The notes: a model not told the origin generated them from the sequence alone. Counted from the first letter of the stretch, positions 1 to 10,500 are shown. The stretch: DNA of 64,000 nucleotides from Hydractinia symbiolongicarpus (GCF_029227915.1 NC_079888.1:9841001-9905000); one strand, 5' to 3'. Translations and numbers: made by a program.

Positions 1-1305
1 CCTTTCTTTCGAAACAAAAGCTTTAGCCGTCTGCAAAAGAATTCCTTTGTTTTCTTGGCTGATGTGATTCGCGTTGGTTTCGTTAGAAGAGTTTTCCTCC
101 GAGCCATTGTTGTCTTTATCTTTTCTTTCGGCACGTTTTTCTTTCATACACAAAGAGATGTGGTGACGTCTTCCACATCTATTGCATATGTAATTTGAAC
201 AACAGTTCTTTGAAATGTGTCCATGCTGCAAGCATAAAAAGCAACGCCCTTCCTTTTTCATAATTTGCGAACGTGTTTGTACGTTGGTAACTTTTGAACA
301 CCTCGACGGAGAGTGAGAATCGTGACAGAAAACACATTTTTCTCTGTCCAAAGTCAATAAGCAGTCTGCGGTAGAAATTCCTCCTCTCTTGTAATTTTCA
401 CTGGGAGTTTGTCCCTTGCCTTTCGCGGTTACAGTGCACCTCTCTCGAGCTTGCAGTTCGTTATTGATAAAAAACAGTATCTTTTCAACGGACCACTTCT
501 CCTCTCCAAAGTTTCTAGAAATAATCATTCGTAATTCGTTGGGAATTCTTTCGTTCAGAACCGGAATCAATAAACTCAGCATTTCGCTATTATACTTCAA
601 ATTTTTCAAATTTCGAATACAGTTCTCAACATCATTATAAAGTTTTCTCAATTGTTGGGTGTTATCCATTGATCGTACTGACTCAATCTTCAACAGGGCT
701 TCCATGTGCGCGTTAATGAGCACCTGTTCGTTGCCAAAACGGTTTCTAAGCAACTCTATAGCATTTTCGTAGTTACTGTTCGTCAATTCTAACCCAGAAA
801 TAGTTGATAAAGCGGTTCCTTCGACGTATCTCTTCAAATAATTAAATTTATCAATTGCATTCAAACTGTCATTGTCATTAATGGCTGAATTAAACTGGTC
901 CCAAAACGAGGGCCAATTCAAAGGGTTCCCATTAAATTTGCTCAGTTCTATTTTGGGTAGTCTCATCGATTTCTTTTCAACAGACCGTGTCGATTCTGTG
1001 GCTGAAACATGTGGTCCGGTAGCGGTAGTAATAGTCGCGAGACTCATGTTCACTAATAGATAAAATTCTGTAGCCTCCATAACGTCGGTTTCGATCTCTT
1101 CAGCCGATAAAACACCGTATAGCTCTTCATCTAACTCCTTTAACTGTTTAACAGTGTCAATTAAAGTGGTCTGTAAAGAAATAATTTCTGCTCGTTTCTC
1201 CTCCGAAAAGTCCTTAACTATGACATCAATTCGCTCGCGCAAAGTGCTCGCAATAGACCGCAACCCCTTTCGCCTTGCACTCTTCCTCGTAGTCGTAGTA
1301 GACAT
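1..1305 (-). CDS. BEL/Pao retrotransposon Gag (5' part of polyprotein, runs off window)
   Basis: An uninterrupted minus-strand frame of 435 codons starts at the ATG at 1305 and is still open at base 1, so the protease and pol part lies outside the window. Residues about 115-170 hold the DUF1759 signature of BEL/Pao and related Gags (LPKIELSKFNGNPLNWPSF, then FWDQF and YLKRYVEG). The C-terminal third has two zinc-knuckle-like clusters (CFLCLQHGH..KNC, then CNRCGRRHH..LC). Gag packages element RNA into particles; the knuckles bind nucleic acid. No stop or frameshift is visible, unlike most other elements here, which suggests a young copy. The family call is firm; whether the rest of the element is intact cannot be seen. 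Confidence 0.88.
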   Translation of the reverse strand, partial: MSTTTTRKSARRKGLRSIASTLRERIDVIVKDFSEEKRAEIISLQTTLIDTVKQLKELDEELYGVLSAEEIETDVMEATEFYLLVNMSLATITTATGPHVSATESTRSVEKKSMRLPKIELSKFNGNPLNWPSFWDQFNSAINDNDSLNAIDKFNYLKRYVEGTALSTISGLELTNSNYENAIELLRNRFGNEQVLINAHMEALLKIESVRSMDNTQQLRKLYNDVENCIRNLKNLKYNSEMLSLLIPVLNERIPNELRMIISRNFGEEKWSVEKILFFINNELQARERCTVTAKGKGQTPSENYKRGGISTADCLLTLDREKCVFCHDSHSPSRCSKVTNVQTRSQIMKKEGRCFLCLQHGHISKNCCSNYICNRCGRRHHISLCMKEKRAERKDKDNNGSEENSSNETNANHISQENKGILLQTAKAFVSKER

Positions 1306-1534
1306 AATGAAATTTAATGTAATGCAAAAAATGAAACCAATGAAACTGGAAGCATGAAAAATGAAAGTTTTTGAAATTTGACGTGCAGTACACAATAAGA
1401 CGATTTTAGAATAACAAACACTGTCTAAGCTAAGTTAAAGTTCATAACATAAATCCACCAATTCGAGCAAATAATATCCACACAACATCACAAGTCCACC
1501 AATTCAAGTAAATATCCAAAAATAATATCAAAAG

Positions 1535-1552
1535 TCCATCAATCGAGCGCCA
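1535..1552 (-). other. Probable tRNA primer-binding site of the BEL/Pao element
   Basis: Read on the minus strand, the sequence starts TGGCGCTCGATTG about 230 bases upstream of the gag ATG. A TGG start matches the CCA end of a tRNA primer, and the position is right for a PBS just inside the 5' LTR. The matching tRNA was not identified. Confidence 0.4.
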
Positions 1553-2105
1553 TTTAAAGAATTCATAAAATATCAAAATCAAGTACCTCGTGTACTCTAC
1601 TCGTTATCTTTCTCAACTATACTCTCTAGAAAAATTGTACAACAAAAAAAAGAATGCGGGGAAACCCCGAAAAAATAATAATGGCGTCATTATTTACAAA
1701 TCCAATTACCTTCTTTTTAGTTTTTTCATTTACCTTCTTACAGTAGTTATATACAGTACATTTGTTTTTGCGATGATGTGACAAAACAGCAAGCTGCAAT
1801 GATAATACTTAACCCTCTGCAAATTTTACAATCATCATACGATGATGTAACAAAACAGCAAGCTGTAATGATAATACTCAACCCTCTGAAAATTTTACAA
1901 TCATCATACGATGATGTGACAAAACAGCTAGCTGCAATGATAATTAATTCCTGTGCGTGCAGTTGACAGAGCCATTTCTTTAACAATAACTTCTTTCTAT
2001 AAATAAATTTTCCTTATTCCGGGCTCGGCCTGACTCCAGCCGACAGTACCTGGTTTCCGGAGCGGCATTATGACTGTCCATGTCGGGCTTAACGAACTAT
2101 ATTTT
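1553..2105 (-). repeat. Putative 5' LTR of the BEL/Pao element
   Basis: This stretch lies between the probable PBS and unrelated repeat sequence. It contains a TATATAA box on the minus strand near 1750, a 69-bp tandem repeat, and a GC-richer segment at 2020-2095. The exact LTR ends are not seen because the 3' LTR is outside the window. Confidence 0.4.
1771..1966. repeat. 69-bp tandem repeat, about 2.8 copies
   Basis: The phrase cgatgatgtgacaaaacag recurs at 1771, 1840 and 1909 with an exact 69-base period; copies differ by a few substitutions. It sits inside the putative LTR, where such repeats often act as enhancer-like modules (inference). Confidence 0.9.
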
Positions 2106-2134
2106 CAATCTATTTTTCGTTTGTCCTAGGCATG

Positions 2135-2165
2135 CTGACGAGCCCTGACATTGGGCGAAACAGTC
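2135..2165 (+). ncRNA. Hammerhead-ribozyme-like core
   Basis: The sequence holds CTGACGAG (2135-2142), a 4-bp stem GCCC/GGGC closed by tgacatt, then CGAAAC (2156-2161) and agtc. That is the conserved hammerhead order CUGANGAG, stem II, CGAAAC, with a GTC both just downstream (2163-2165) and upstream (2123-2125). Stems I and III are short or poor in the monomer, so it could be a dimer-type motif as in retrozymes and Penelope-like elements, or a dead relic. Confidence 0.5.
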
Positions 2166-2366
2166 TAAAAATGATTTATGCTAACGAAATACATTTAAGT
2201 TGTCATTCTTTTTCTATTTGAAGTGTTTATGCGGAGCTGCGGCGTTTATGAGAATGTTTCGTTTCTGTTATCAAGGTCTAAAACGTCTGCATACGAGGTT
2301 GTTTTTTGTCCCCGTTTAAGCCTATTTCAGGGTTCGCAAAGCCCGTTTTAGCGAAAGCTTCTGGGG

Positions 2367-2500
2367 CTCCGCCCCAGACCCCGCTTGGGGGGCTTACAGC
2401 GCCCCCCAAGACCCACACCTGTATATTCAAATTTTCTTAGTAGGTCATGATGCTGCGCATCATGACCTACAAAGAAAATTTGCTAGATCCGCCCCTGTAT
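2367..2500. repeat. Cluster of strong hairpins ending in a hAT-like terminus
   Basis: There are three nested or adjacent inverted repeats: a GC-rich hairpin at 2370-2388 (tctggggc/gccccaga), a second near 2390-2410 (six G against six C), and a near-perfect palindrome at 2430-2481 (aggtcatgatg/catcatgacct, flanked by aattttct/agaaaatt). It finishes with ctagatccgcccctg (2483-2497), the reverse complement of the terminus also seen at 38213. It looks like a foldback element or element end. Confidence 0.6.
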
Positions 2501-2628
2501 CGTTAGCCCATAGTGAGAACAAAAGCTGAACAGCGTTCAGTTTTGAAATTTTTTTTTTTTCTATTAAGTATAATAAAATTATTTTCAAAAAAACTTTTTC
2601 ATTGTTTAAATTTGATAAAAAAAAAAAT

Positions 2629-2701
2629 TGTTTCCGCCCGGGCTCGAACCGGGGACCTTGCGCGTGTTAGGCGCACGTGATAACCACTACACTACGGAAA
2701 C
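2629..2701 (-). tRNA. tRNA-Val (anticodon AAC)
   Basis: The minus strand gives a full cloverleaf: acceptor GTTTCCG pairing with CGGAAAC, D arm with A box TAGTGTAGTGGTTA, anticodon loop CTAACAC (anticodon AAC), T arm with B box GGTTCGAGCC, and discriminator A at 2629. It closely matches animal tRNA-Val(AAC). A run of T on the transcribed strand immediately downstream is a normal RNA polymerase III terminator. No intron. It looks functional rather than SINE-derived. Confidence 0.95.
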
Positions 2702-3012
2702 CTAACTTCGTTACTACGGAAACCTAACCTCATTAAAAAAACAAAAACTTTAATCTTTGATAAAAAATTGACTAATTATTTATTTTTTAATAATTATTTC
2801 TTTAATTGAAGGCGAAATACATAGATAAGGTAAAAGTATGCTAATTAATATTAACTGATGTTTAAAAAAAATGCACACAAAACTAAGTGTAACCAACCTC
2901 GTCCCCAGCGCATCTTGTTTCTTTTCTGATATCGGAGACGTAATAAAAGAGACAACAGGCCAGAGCCAGGTTGAGTATAGCCTAATTCTACAAATTGTAG
3001 TTAAGGCTAAAA

Positions 3013-3413
3013 TACACGGTAAGTTTAAACGGACCGCTTAGCTGTAAGAGAAAAACTTACAAGTTTCGTTGCAGGTAATATATCTGTCTACACGTTAAGA
3101 TAAAATGTATAAGTTTTTTAAAAAAAACTCTCTTTTCACTCTCTTTTCAAACACACAAAACGTAAATATTCAGTTGCAGGTACTGTTATAACAGCAGCAG
3201 GGTAAATGTTGAAAGAAAAAAAGCGGTTATGATAGGAGATTGAAAAAATATGCTCAAATCTTTAGTTCTGTTATTTTCAATAGAAAAAACTTGATCAAGT
3301 TGAACATGTCCAACTTTTTAACTTATAAAACCGAAAAAAGTTGTACATTTTTCCAGTTTACACAGTAAGTTTTTTATCTCACATTTAAACGGTTCGTTTA
3401 AACTTACTGTGTA
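3013..3413. mobile_element. 401-bp MITE with 24-bp terminal inverted repeats, TA-type target
   Basis: The left end TACACGGTAAGTTTAAACG (3013-) and the reverse complement of the right end TACACAGTAAGTTTAAACG (3390-3413) match at 22 of 24 positions. The outer TA is compatible with Tc1/mariner-type TA target duplication. No coding sequence lies inside. The superfamily is inferred only from the TA. Confidence 0.7.
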
Positions 3414-3466
3414 GTATAGTGTAGTACAATATAACTCTGGCAAAGTCGACATATAAATATAACATT

Positions 3467-3523
3467 CTCTAACAAGACGAGTAAACTCTAACAAGACGAG
3501 TAAACTCTAACAAGACGAGTAAA
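3467..3523. repeat. 19-bp tandem repeat, three exact copies
   Basis: The unit ctctaacaagacgagtaaa occurs three times without change. Confidence 0.95.
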
Positions 3524-3885
3524 TGCTCTAAATTGAAGAATTACGTATTACATAGGTAGCGCTAGTCCTTATTGATTTGAACATTTCCTCACAGACTTTA
3601 TGTAGGAATAACGGGTTAAAATAAAAGAAAAGCAACCATAACCTATAAGGTTGTAGAAAATATTTATACAATCACTTTAAACTGTATACATAAAGTGACG
3701 CGTTGGTTATTTATCTGCGCCAATGTGTTGCACGTCGAGTCTTGTAATTGGGAATGTAGTTGTTATGAAAATTGTTATTACGTGCATCTAAAATGAAACA
3801 TAAAACCATTTATGTCAAGGCGTAGGTGGGTGGGCAGTATTAGATCTTCTTTCGATTTTATTTACATAATTCTTCAATTATATTT

Positions 3886-3972
3886 CATAAAATCTCAGTC
3901 GATCTAATACTGGATTCTTACAACACAACCGGCTCCACTACACAGAGTTAGTGGAGCCTGGACCTCCTTCCT
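3886..3972 (-). repeat. DIRS-like inverted terminal repeat, left
   Basis: It is the inverted partner of 6909-6995, differing by scattered substitutions. Confidence 0.85.
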
Positions 3973-4048
3973 CAGTTCGTAGTGTTTTGGCCCCCTTAAA
4001 AACGGAATTCTGAAAGTTTTTGTATTTGGCATAAGAACAAATTTCCTT

Positions 4049-5074
4049 TCAATAAAAACGTTGCCATGTGGCTTCCTTAGACCACGACCCTCTCTCTAGA
4101 ATATCCTTTACAGAGAGTCCTGACAGTTCTGCTTTTGATGTTGACGCTGATCTGGTAGAATGGGCAGAAAACTTAGTAGTATCAATCCCTGCCTCGCTTA
4201 GTACGGTTTTAATCCAGCCAGCTATTGTAGAATTGACCACACCCTTATGAGTACTAATAGTACTAATTAGCAACTGTGAAGCACCACTTGCGTTCCTCCA
4301 TTCACTGGTGCGTTCTAAATAAACATTCAATGCATTAAACACACAAAGGTTTTCATCTTCTGGATAACTGACAGAAACAATAGATGGATTTGGTTGTTCT
4401 CGTCTCTACGACTTATAGAGTTTATTAAAAGTAAACGTATATTGATCATTAGTTTTAGTCATAAATGTTATATCCAGATTATGAATACCCAACACACTAG
4501 AAGCCGAAGTTGCCAATAGCATTGTAAGACAAAGATCTTATAGATATGACCACCTGAACATCCCAAATAAAAGTGTGCTTTGATTGAGGAGGCTTTTCAT
4601 TAAAAAAACACCAGATATAAGAGAACTAACTTTAGGATGTTCTCCTATAGGCCTTCCTTGAATCTTATCGTGAAAGGCTAAAATGGCTGATCTATGGGAA
4701 CAAATAGTTCTATATTCATAACTATTTTTGAAAGACTCCCCCAAATAATATATCACAAAATTTATAGGGCATTGAAATATAATCAACCTGTTTTTGACCA
4801 CACCGGCTAGCCCACTTATTCCAGGACGATGAATAATTTGCATTAGTACCCTTTCGTCTGGAAGCAATGATGAGATTGAAAGCCTCTGGTGAAATTCCTT
4901 CCTCAAGGAGTTTTTCCCTGAAACTATCCAAACAGATAACCGTAGAGCCCCTGTCACTGCAATGGGGTGGTTTTCCATTTTTGGAATTGTAAAAGATTTC
5001 TCTTCATAGGAAAAAGAAATGGATTTCTCAGTGACAGACGTAACACTTCGGGATACCATGTTTGTGACTGCCAT
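4049..5074 (-). pseudogene. DIRS-like tyrosine recombinase (broken)
   Basis: The N-terminal half is spread over two frames (4722-4931: DSFREKLLEEGISPEA and SSWNKWASRC; then 4538-4730: EYRTICSHRSAILAFHDKI, GEHPKVSSLISG), a SAM-like core-binding region typical of DIRS recombinases. The C-terminal 97 residues (4049-4342) keep FSAHSTRSASTSKA with the HxxR box, and ILERGSWSKEATWQRFY with the W and the nucleophile Tyr. This enzyme would integrate the circular DNA copy. The stretch between 4342 and 4538 and at least one frameshift break it, so it is non-functional as read. Confidence 0.85.
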
Positions 5075-5804
5075 GTTGGTGTGATCAAAATCAGAAAAGG
5101 AACCTGTTCCTTTTCTTTTTTTTTTAGAACTCTGTGGATCAGAGCGAAAGGAGGAGATTCATAAAGACACTTTTGATTTCTGTTTTGGTGAAATGCATCT
5201 GTACCCAGACTGTGAGGGTCCAGCTTCCAAAAATAATACATTGGGAGTTGATGAGATAGAGGGGAGGCAAACAGATCCAATTTGGGATATCCTATTCTCT
5301 GACAAATTGTTTTGAAAACCACAGGAAAAAGCTTCCATTCCGCTGAGTCCTGGGTATGTCGAGACTTCCAGTCCGCCTTGATTTTTAGACAGCCTGGGAG
5401 GTACTCTGCAGTAATCGTGATCTTGTTGAGTAATAGGAAATCCCAAATTTGCTTGGCTATTTTTATCATAGTTATATTTTTTGTTCCTTCCATTTTGAGG
5501 AGGTAAGACAAAGGTGTCATGTTGTCTGTCTGAATGTGAACTGATGCAAATTGTTTCATTTTGTTAAAAACAGAAGTCCTAATTTGATTGCAAGCAACTC
5601 CAAAACATTTACATGAAGAATCTGTTCCGTCGAGGACCACATGACTCCTGTCCTGGTCCCTTGAAAAACAGCTCCCCAACCTTTCAGTGAAGCATCTGTC
5701 TCTAACAAACTTTGTGCTTGAGGTTGCATAAGGGAACGCCCATTGTATTTTAGGTTGTTCACCCACCATAGAAGTTTTTCCAGAGATTCCCTTCTTAAAT
5801 GCAC
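4954..5804 (-). pseudogene. DIRS-like RNase H and C-terminal linker domain (broken)
   Basis: RNase H motifs are visible in order: LETDASLKGWGAVFQG with the first Asp, NVLELLAIKLGLL with the Glu, then, after a frameshift near 5560, HIQTDNMTPLSYLL with the next Asp. Next comes the region shared by DIRS-type pols (PKLDLFASPLSHQLP..YYFWKLDP, SPPFALIHRVLKK, ITPTWQSQTWYPEVL). It degrades RNA in RNA-DNA hybrids during copying. The frame change shows the copy is dead. Confidence 0.8.
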
Positions 5805-5830
5805 TAGGGTGGCATAAGATTCTTATACTT

Positions 5831-6515
5831 TTAGACTTTGAATTTGTTGTTGTTGATGAAACGAAACTCTAGATGAGCCGGAAGAACTGCTTGCATGGTG
5901 GAAGACAGAACTCTTATTAATTGAGTTAGCTCCAGAATAGTGACTTCTCTTGTCGTGTACAGCCTCAAGCACTGCGTCTCTATTTTGGTAACTTTCTCCC
6001 TTGTTAGATAAAGAGACATGGTTACTAATCCACAGAAATTCCCAAGAACTCTATTTTCTGGGTTGGTTCCAAGACAGACATATGAAATTTATTAAAAAGC
6101 CCAGGTTTTGTAACAGAAAAATCGATGGGTCTCGTGCCATAAGGACCTCCTCTCTGGACCGTCCAAAAATTAACATGTCGTCTAAGTAAATTACAATTCT
6201 TATCATTAAACGACGAAGAACTGCCATGGGAAAACAAGGACAGAACAAAGACAGAAGAATTCGCATAGGTTGCCTGGCCACTCGAACCTCACAAATTTTC
6301 TGGAGAAATTGTGCAGTGGGAAACTGAAATAGGTATCTTTCAGATCCAACTTGCACATCCAATCTCCTTTGTTTAATAGGAATTTTAGGGAGTGCAAACC
6401 CTCCATTTTGAAGTGTTCGTAAGGAACAAATTTGTTTAAATGCCTGAGGTTTTTTTACTGGTCGATTTCCTCCATTTTTCTTTTTTACTAAAAACAGATT
6501 GCTTAGAAATCGCAT
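5831..6515 (-). pseudogene. DIRS-like reverse transcriptase (frameshifted)
   Basis: Three overlapping frames together give an RT: NLFLVKKKNGGNRPV (fingers), KGDWMCKLDLKDTYF (first catalytic Asp), YLDDMLIFGRSREE (the YxDD box with both Asp), IEFLGISVD, then the connection LTREKVTKIETQC. The catalytic residues survive, but at least three frameshifts separate them. It is upstream of and co-oriented with the RNase H and recombinase. Confidence 0.85.
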
Positions 6516-6747
6516 CCAAGTTCACTGGTCTGGCAGCCTCCAACAGCGCTTGCTCCCTTAGTTCTTTTTCTGGGATGAATTCCTCGGATGCATCGTTTGC
6601 ATAAGAGGCTAAATCATCACGAAGAGACCACTTGTTGATATTCTCTTCCCTAGTGATTTTAAAGCGCTTATACTGATCGCTCTCAAGCTGATCAGCAGCC
6701 TTTCTCTTGCCATGTGGCGTGTCGCATCCTATGGTATCGTCAACCAC
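6436..6747 (-). pseudogene. Gag-like N-terminal remnant of the DIRS element
   Basis: A 103-codon frame, acidic and lysine-rich (KRKAADQLESDQYKRFK, NKWSLRDDLASYANDASEEF, IPEKELREQALLEAARPVN). The NKWSLRDDLASYAN segment resembles the conserved C-terminal part of DIRS Gag. Most of a normal Gag is missing, consistent with an internal deletion. Confidence 0.6.
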
Positions 6748-6908
6748 AGAAGTTCTTAAAGTATCACTGTCACCTTCAGCATAGGATGTTGATTCGATAA
6801 TGATAATTGTATAATAAAATATATAACAAATAATTCAATGATTGCGGTAAAATAACGGGATAATAACTTGTAACCGGAGCACCTTTTTCGATCGCGAAGA
6901 AGTTGAAA

Positions 6909-6995
6909 GAGGAAGTAGGTCCGGGCTCCACTAGCTTTGTGTAGTAGAGTCGGTTGGGTTGCAAGAATCCAGTATTAGATTGACTGAGATTTTAT
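6909..6995 (-). repeat. DIRS-like inverted terminal repeat, right
   Basis: It is the inverted partner of 3886-3972 and lies upstream of the Gag remnant on the coding strand. Confidence 0.85.
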
Positions 6996-6999
6996 CAAA

Positions 7000-9200
7000 A
7001 TAAAATCACATTACATAATAGATCGGGGCGGTGTTGACCACTTTTCCAGACCATAATTGACACTTATAACTGTACCATATTTATAAACTCTGCTTTGACA
7101 TATTTTTTTTATAAAAAGCAAGTTTAAAGGAACATAAGGCTTCAAAATCGTAAAAAGTAAGAAAATGGTAAGAAAATTATAAGGCTTTGTGAAGCTCGAT
7201 TATTTATATTTTCTCAATAAAATATAAACAAAAGGTAACAAATCGAAATAAATGAAATATAAGAAATAGTTATACGTAAACTAAAGAAAGTGGCTAATGC
7301 TAAATTCACATTGCAAAAAAAGTTATGCGTCGCGGTATGTTTTTTACCATTTTTTGTTTTTTACATATATGGCCTCTAAATGACGTATACTCACTTTTGG
7401 TTGCCGCATGACGCTGCGGCACGGTTGGGTCGAATCAGAACTTGCTGCTGCATCATGCGTTACCGCATGCTGAAATAAGCATTTTTTCTTTGTTATTCTA
7501 GAATCACCTGTTTGTTTCTATTGTACACAAAAATTAAACGAAGTATTTTAAAATTTCAAAAAATTTCGAAAGTCATGCGGCGACGTGCCGCGCCGCAAGA
7601 AACTGCGCTTTCAGTGTAATTTAGCTTAAATGACAACATGTACTCTACATCAAAATCATTTTAACCCATCTATATTCGGAATGTCAAACGATTTATGTGC
7701 TGCAAAGATTACCGACGAGTCAAGAATAATAATTCTTTATCTTTATTCAAAGAAAACAAGAGGTGATTTTTCTTATCTTAACAAAACCTTATTTCCAAGA
7801 AGTGTTGTCCATCTTTAAAGCTTTAAACAAGTAAATTTTCAATAATTGGTATAAAATTCTTACTTTTAAAATTCGCATGTCTACTCTTTGTAGCAATTAT
7901 CACCGAATTAGCTGGATGGAATAACAGATTTTAAAAGGTGGAAAATTAAGAAAAATTTAAAATCATTTTGAGGCTTCAATTTGAAAAAGTTAAGAACATT
8001 TGCAGTCTTCTTTTAAGATGATCGTTCTTACAGAAAAACGCGTAACGCACCCGCACAACGAAGTAATTGACGTTGAACAACAATCAGCACGCTAGTTGTC
8101 CTTGAGCATTAAAGAGTGCGACTGTATTACAAAAACAAACCAACGTAGTAACTTGTGGCGTACAATATTCAAAATAGGTCGTCTTGTTTTATTAGATTTT
8201 GTCCATAATTGTTTGTAGTCATCTTTGAGAAAGATGAAAAGTCTTGTGAAACTTATCAGTAAAAAAGTCACGTGTCCAAATCTAAGTGATTAATATTTAT
8301 TGCTGGCTAACAATTTTTGCTTATTTATTTCACCGATCGCTATTTTTAGTCGATTTTCTAGCGCAAATTTTTAATTTTTGCTCATTTTCAATTAAATATT
8401 TATAAAGCCATAATAGTAACAAAGAGAACACGAAGAACAGCCTTGTATCAGTCCCTTTGCTCATCATTTTCTAAATACCGTTTCAAATGTTAACAAAATA
8501 TAACATTTGAACAAATCTGAACTTGAAAACGGAAACGAAATTGAGGCCTTAGCAAAGAAAATGTCTGAATGAAAAAAGTAGAAAAAGTAATCCTTAAAAT
8601 TGACTGATGTACATAGTTTTTATTGTCCTTCTGTTATAGTTCTAATAAAAGAAAAAGAACCATTGAAAATTCAAGCTATTGTGGTCATTTTTGAAATTTT
8701 CTTTGCCCACATCCATGATGTATACATTTCTGTCAACATAACAATAATATGCATTACGCACATAGTTCATTGATTTTACATCGTGTATCTTTTTTTTTCG
8801 ATACATCCTTATCTGCAAAACACAATGTACTTGTAGACTGTAAATGCATCCTTAAAACCATGAAATATACAACTTGGGAAGTAAGGAACCAAAACTAACC
8901 ATTACATTAAGTTTCCTGAAAAAAGCGCTATACTGAAGACTTAAAATGGGTGTGTGAACACCCGAAACGTTGTCAATACGTTGTATTTATTTATTTTTTA
9001 GACAGGAAACTGTCCATTGTTAACACATGGCTGAGTGGTTAGTACAGTTACGCAGGGTTGAAGGGGCATATAGGCATAATACCCTTTTCCAAAAATTTTT
9101 TATCGCAACTTCAGTTTAAATAAAAACACAGAAAAAAGCTTGTCGTTACCCCGACCAGTTAAAAATATCACTCAGCCATTTAATTTTGCAGAATAAGTTT
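7000..9200. other. No gene recognised; AT-rich repeat-like sequence
   Basis: I see no supported coding region. A segment at 7390-7620 is rich in gcatgcgg/ccgcatg-type palindromic words, and around 8940-8985 there is a small hairpin (gggtgt/acaccc) followed by GAAACG, which resembles the tail of a Penelope-like or related element. Neither is strong. Confidence 0.4.
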
Positions 9201-9203
9201 TCA

Positions 9204-9948
9204 TCTATATAATAATCCGCCAGTTCCGTCTGTCTGTCTATCTGTGACTTTTGCAAAGTGGATTACATTCTTCAAAATTTTCTTTAACAAATTCTATAAA
9301 ACATCGCTTACAAAATTGTTCTGTAATTTACCAAACTTTACCGATATAATAGTATTGACGTCAAAGGAAAGTTAATTAAGATTAGTGAAGCCATTACAAT
9401 GCACTTAAAACTTTGAGGCCAAATAACTTGGAAACGAGATGATGACGTCAGTGTTTTTTTTACCGCGTGGGTAACTAGGACAACCTGGGACCAATTTGGG
9501 TAAGTTTCCCAAACCTGGGTCCCCGAATCCGTTTCGGAATGGACGGGTTGATAACGTCATCAAAAACCTTTAAACCCTGATGTCTCTGCAACCTTTTGTC
9601 AAAATACATAATCCTATACATTTTCTTCATCAGCGTTTCAGGATCTATAGGATGAATGCAACAAGTATACAAATTTCTACAAAAAATTTTCGGTCTTGAT
9701 GGGGCCATTGCTGACGTCAGCAAAATTTTAAAACCCTTATATCTCATTAACCGCTTATCAAAAAGACATGATCATATACATTTTCTTGGTCAGCATTTAA
9801 ACCTCTGCACAGTACAGGCAACGAATAAACTAAATTTCGCCAAAAATGTTTGTAATTGCACTGCTGACGTCAGCAAAAAATCTAAAACTACCTATTTTTC
9901 CATTGTCCTTCTGCCTAAGTGGATTTTTCCACGGACTTTATCGACTAG
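9204..9948 (+). mobile_element. Non-autonomous Helitron-like element, copy A
   Basis: It starts TCTATATAATAATCCGCC directly after an A (9203) and ends with a hairpin (agtggatttttccac) about 15 bases before CTAG, followed by T. A|TC...hairpin...CTAG|T is the Helitron signature. It has no coding capacity. Internal diverged sub-repeats of roughly 170 bp carry gacgtcakcaaaa, aaaccctnatatctc and tacattttctt. Confidence 0.8.
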
Positions 9949-10500
9949 TCTATATAATAATACGCCAGTTCTGACTGTCTCTCTGTCTGTGACTTTTGCA
10001 ACGTGGATAAAATTTCTCTGATATAGTCTATAAAACATCGCCTATAAATTCGTTCTGTAAATTAGCAAACTTTGACGTTAGAGCAATATTGACGTCAAGG
10101 GAAAGTATATTAAGATTAGTGAAGCCATCGCACTGTACTTTTAAATTTAAGTCTAAATAACTTGGAAACGGGTGGAAATAACTGACGTCATCTCCTGCAT
10201 GGGTAACTAGGGACTACTTGGGTATACTAATTTCTGAAAAATTTTTGGGTTTAACGGGCCATTGCTGACGTCATCAAAATTTATAAACTGTGTTATATCT
10301 CAATAACCGTTCATCAAAAGCACATAATCATATACAATTTCTTGATCAGCAGTTTAAGCTCTACAAAATAGAGGCAACGTGAAAACAAGGTTCGAAATTA
10401 TTTTTTGTGCATGAGTTGCTGACGTCATCAAAATTCAACTGACATTTTTTTCAATTTTAATTCTGCCTGAGTGGATTTTTCCACGGGCCTTCTCGACTAG
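9949..10500 (+). mobile_element. Non-autonomous Helitron-like element, copy B
   Basis: It begins TCTATATAATAATACGCC at the base following copy A's CTAG and ends gtggatttttccac...CTAG at 10497-10500. It is shorter than A because it has fewer internal sub-repeats. Confidence 0.8.

Larger units (their letters stand above)
3886..6995 (-). mobile_element. DIRS-like (tyrosine recombinase) retrotransposon, internally deleted
   Basis: The element is bounded by 87-bp inverted repeats (3886-3972 and 6909-6995; shared phrases aatctcag, ctaatactggattctt and gtggagcc), the arrangement typical of DIRS rather than LTR elements. On the minus strand the parts run in DIRS order: Gag remnant, reverse transcriptase, RNase H, a linker domain, tyrosine recombinase. 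At 3.1 kb it is well short of usual DIRS elements (about 5-6 kb), and the frames are broken many times, so it is a dead, deleted copy. The left end also folds on itself (ggctccacta/tagtggagcc, 3931-3958). Confidence 0.85.

Noticed and set aside
416-1357. Plus-strand frames of 60-74 codons
   Set aside because: They are shadows of the BEL gag frame on the other strand.
9475-10021. Frames of 90 and 121 codons
   Set aside because: They lie in non-coding Helitron copies and are not conserved between copies.
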